Assembly (NCBI GenBank): GCA_963693085.1
Contig: OY856409.1
Coordinates: forward strand, 524,977,303-525,041,302
Source of the DNA: Alisma plantago-aquatica
Lineage: Eukaryota; Streptophyta; Magnoliopsida; Alismatales; Alismataceae
Direction of reading: 5' to 3'
Length of the DNA: 64,000 nt
The position numbers and the translations under genes were made by a program. Position 1 is the first letter of the stretch. The number at the start of each line of letters is the position of its first letter. Below the pieces are notes generated by a model that was not told the origin of the DNA, made no database searches, and saw only the letters and a program-made list of their open reading frames with translations. Positions 61,691 through 64,000 of the stretch are shown here, piece after piece.

Positions 61691-63136
61691 TTAATCAAGA
61701 AAAAGTAATGAAATACATGTATCCAGATAGACTTGGGACCTTGCAAGGTCCCCACACATGAGATGAACCAACAAAGACAAACAACCTAACCAAGATTTAC
61801 TTGGGCAGACAACACGAATCTGCTTTTCAAGCTGACACAACTCCACTCAAATGACATGGAGTTTTAATCGAGCAACAGAACTCACACCTACTCAGCAGAA
61901 GGATGGCCTAGGCTATAGTGCGTCATAGAGATGACGCAAAGTTAGATAAAGTGTCGCATTCAATAGACAACTTGACAACATAATCCAGATTATAGATACA
62001 ATCATGTCCTTCAGTACCCCCAGTGACCGTTCCTCATGCACATATCCTAGAAAAGATAAGAGTCACGTAAAAAGGTGGCTGAGCACTGTAAAGTGTAAAG
62101 GGGTCCCTTTGCTGATGAAATACTGAAGGTCTTTCGACAGTGGTACAACTGCCAAGTCTCTCCTTGAGTTACGCTCAACCTTAGCTTGAATCGCATCTGT
62201 AGTATCAATGGAAGGACTGTCAAGTGTCAACCTCTGACGACTCCTGATCTTTCACGCTAATGTGCCATCTTGCCCAACATCTGTCCTCGGTGGTTGGTGA
62301 AACCACAGAAATTACAGTGTTGGGAACCAATCCATCCTAGATCATGACCAACTCCTGCTGAGGGACGACCTCTACCTTTGCTTGGATCACGACTAGAAGA
62401 CATGGCGAGAGCAGAAGAATCAATAGACAAAGTCAAAGATCAGATGTATGATTAGGAAGGCGTTGTACATGCTTGTACCCATCATATAGTTCCGATTCTG
62501 GATCAATGGCAAGTATCTGACTAGAAGAATAATGTGGAAGTCCGACAAAAAAATTGAATGAGTTGTAGCTGCTGACGTTGGTTATGGAGGGTGGACAAAT
62601 AAGTAGTTGATGAATGGTAGATTTCAAGTACATCCGGAGGCCCCTTGATAGAGGAAAAATGGTCATGCATGAATCAGATGATAGGCTTAGTTGATTCAAG
62701 ATTTTGTACATATCTGACAGCATCAGAGGATTCTTCTTATAAAAGTTAATGTCGGAAGTCGGTCCCACATCTCTCGGGCGGATGACAAGCATAGGAGTGA
62801 TCGACTAATCTTAGATTTTGCACTATTCAGAATCCACATCATAACTGTGTAGTCATTTAGAGTCCTATCATGATATGCTTTAGTCTCAATGTCAAACAAA
62901 TTCCCATCTTTACCAGAAAGTGGCTTAGCAAGGGCAGGAGGACTAAGATGCTCATGTTTCCCTTGAGACATGGCATAAATATGAAGAGAGTGGCACCAAG
63001 AATGATTGTTGCGTCCATCAAGCTTCATGATGTTTACTTTAAACTTTAAAGCATATATTGTCAGAACTAGTAACGGGCACGACAAACATGAGAAGAGAAG
63101 ACAATAGCAGCAGAAAACGGAGAGAACCCTATGCAC
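61691..63136 (-). pseudogene. Ty1/copia gag (second copia element), decayed
   Basis: Gag text begins with LTIYALKFKVNIMKLDGRNN near 63,060 and continues with HSWCHSLHIYAMSQGK, YTVMMWILNSAKSKISRSLL and SSAREMWDRLP to 62,770. It then shifts frame at about 62,760 into 62,792-62,433 (MLSDMYKILNQLSLSSDSCM, LLICPPSITNVSSYNSF, FFVGLPHYSSSQIL). A degenerate zinc-knuckle-like CNFCGFTNH lies near 62,285-62,310. Further stop-filled pol-like text may reach 61,691. The arrangement (leader, gag capsid, knuckle) matches copia elements of the DUF4219/UBN2 gag type. It lies within or beside the CACTA element. Confidence 0.75.
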
Positions 63137-64000
63137 TTATGGGCATAGGCAACGACAAGCAGCAGTAGAGTGGAGTAGATTTACTCACATCAGGCAGTAG
63201 AAGCAACAACAGGGAAGGACACTCTTAAGATTGAGCCTGAACTGCAAGGTAAACTCTAGAGAAGAAAGGGAAGAGGAAAGAAGATCCTAGAAGTGGAGGT
63301 CCTTTGAAGGTTTGGACAAGTATTTCCTACCAAGAAAACATTAGGCTCAAAACTGGGAAGATTATAAGAGTTCCATACAATTTTATTTGTAATTAAGACA
63401 GTGAAGTAATAAGTTTCTGAAGCATATCAAGATGATCATTCGGCATGTAATCTAAATTATAAGCCTCCCCCTCAAGAATTTGACAAGAAATAAATATGGA
63501 GGAGCAATTCCGGAGAAATCAAAACAAAGTCAACTAAAAAAGATAGATGTTTTCATAAATCCTGTTCGAGGACATATAATGAATTATAACTGTAACAGTA
63601 TCTAGCCCTGGCCTGTTAGCATCTAGTCCGCTTCCTTGTAACTGCCTCCTCTCTTATATATATAGGACGGGGGTGTACATATCAAAACAACAACGATTAC
63701 AGTGTCTCCCGCACACGTGTCAACATAATGTATATTCAAACAACTTGGGTTAAATCATTTTATCACATATGTTCAGATGTGCCATGGGGTTGGAATTATA
63801 CACATCAAATGGTTTGATTTCTTATGTTTAGACATTCAAAAAATCACAAAAAACTTAGGGTTTAGTGGCCAAAAAAGGACTAGCAGCACGAAATCAAAGG
63901 AAATAAGATGTATCAATGACTGTCACTGGAAATACCTCCGATATTGTGGCCAGTACAGCAGATATTCTGTCATATGCAGGGTATCTTGCTTTCATGCTCT
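63137..64000 (-). mobile_element. Leader and part of 5' LTR of the second copia element
   Basis: Upstream of the gag, on the minus strand, is a pyrimidine-rich leader (63,140-63,300). A TATA-like CTATATATATAAGAGAGG lies at plus 63,650-63,667, suitable for an LTR promoter. LTR ends and a PBS were not found, and the other LTR is not in the window. Confidence 0.45.
63653..63665 (-). promoter_or_regulatory. TATA box, putative LTR promoter
   Basis: The minus strand reads TATATATAAGAG, roughly 500 bp upstream of the gag start. Inference from sequence and position. Confidence 0.35.

Overview
The window looks like transposon-dominated, AT-rich nuclear DNA from a flowering plant. I find no intact host gene. 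Almost everything recognisable is a plant transposable element or an endogenous pararetrovirus: Ty1/copia and Ty3/gypsy LTR elements primed by initiator tRNA-Met, L1-type LINEs with RNase H, CACTA, hAT-like and foldback DNA elements. Coding regions carry stops and frameshifts, as expected of silenced, decaying copies.

Layout. 1-3.2 kb is the 3' end of an LTR element: an acidic-tailed reading frame, a foldback MITE sitting in a (TA)n tract, a polypurine tract and a 1.5 kb LTR. 3.2-8.6 kb is unassigned AT-rich DNA. 8.6-13.6 kb is LTR-like DNA interrupted by a 5'-truncated LINE (10,073-12,208, plus strand). About 13.6-18.56 kb is a diverged LTR distantly like that of the gypsy element further on. 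18,803-25,222 is a near full-length LINE (minus strand) between 12-bp target duplications.

25.9-59.5 kb is one nested stack. The oldest layer is a non-coding LTR element (called Y here) with 3.5 kb LTRs and a 0.88 kb interior. A Ty1/copia element (33,388-59,054) sits in Y's 3' LTR. Its 5' LTR carries a 666-bp hAT-like element with a perfect 8-bp duplication. Its interior carries a minus-strand Caulimoviridae-like pararetrovirus (about 36.4-52.7 kb) flanked by TA/TG/CA microsatellites. The pararetrovirus reverse transcriptase gene is split by a Ty3/gypsy element (39,731-50,615) with a perfect 5-bp duplication. The gypsy element has itself lost most of its reverse transcriptase, its chromodomain region and the first part of its 3' LTR.

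59,671 to the right edge begins with a CACTA end and subterminal repeats, followed by the last two exons of a Ulp1/C48-type protease. An oppositely oriented fragment of the cellular gene UFD1 lies about 150 bp away. The remains of another copia element (minus strand) fill 61.7-63.7 kb.

Nothing here works together as a pathway. The order of events is readable from the nesting: Y, then copia, then hAT and pararetrovirus, then gypsy. I did not find a clearly undescribed biological system. The most informative items are the four-deep nest, the two internal deletions of the gypsy element, and the UFD1 fragment beside the CACTA protease exons. Boundaries come from reading repeats and duplications by eye; no alignments or database searches were run.
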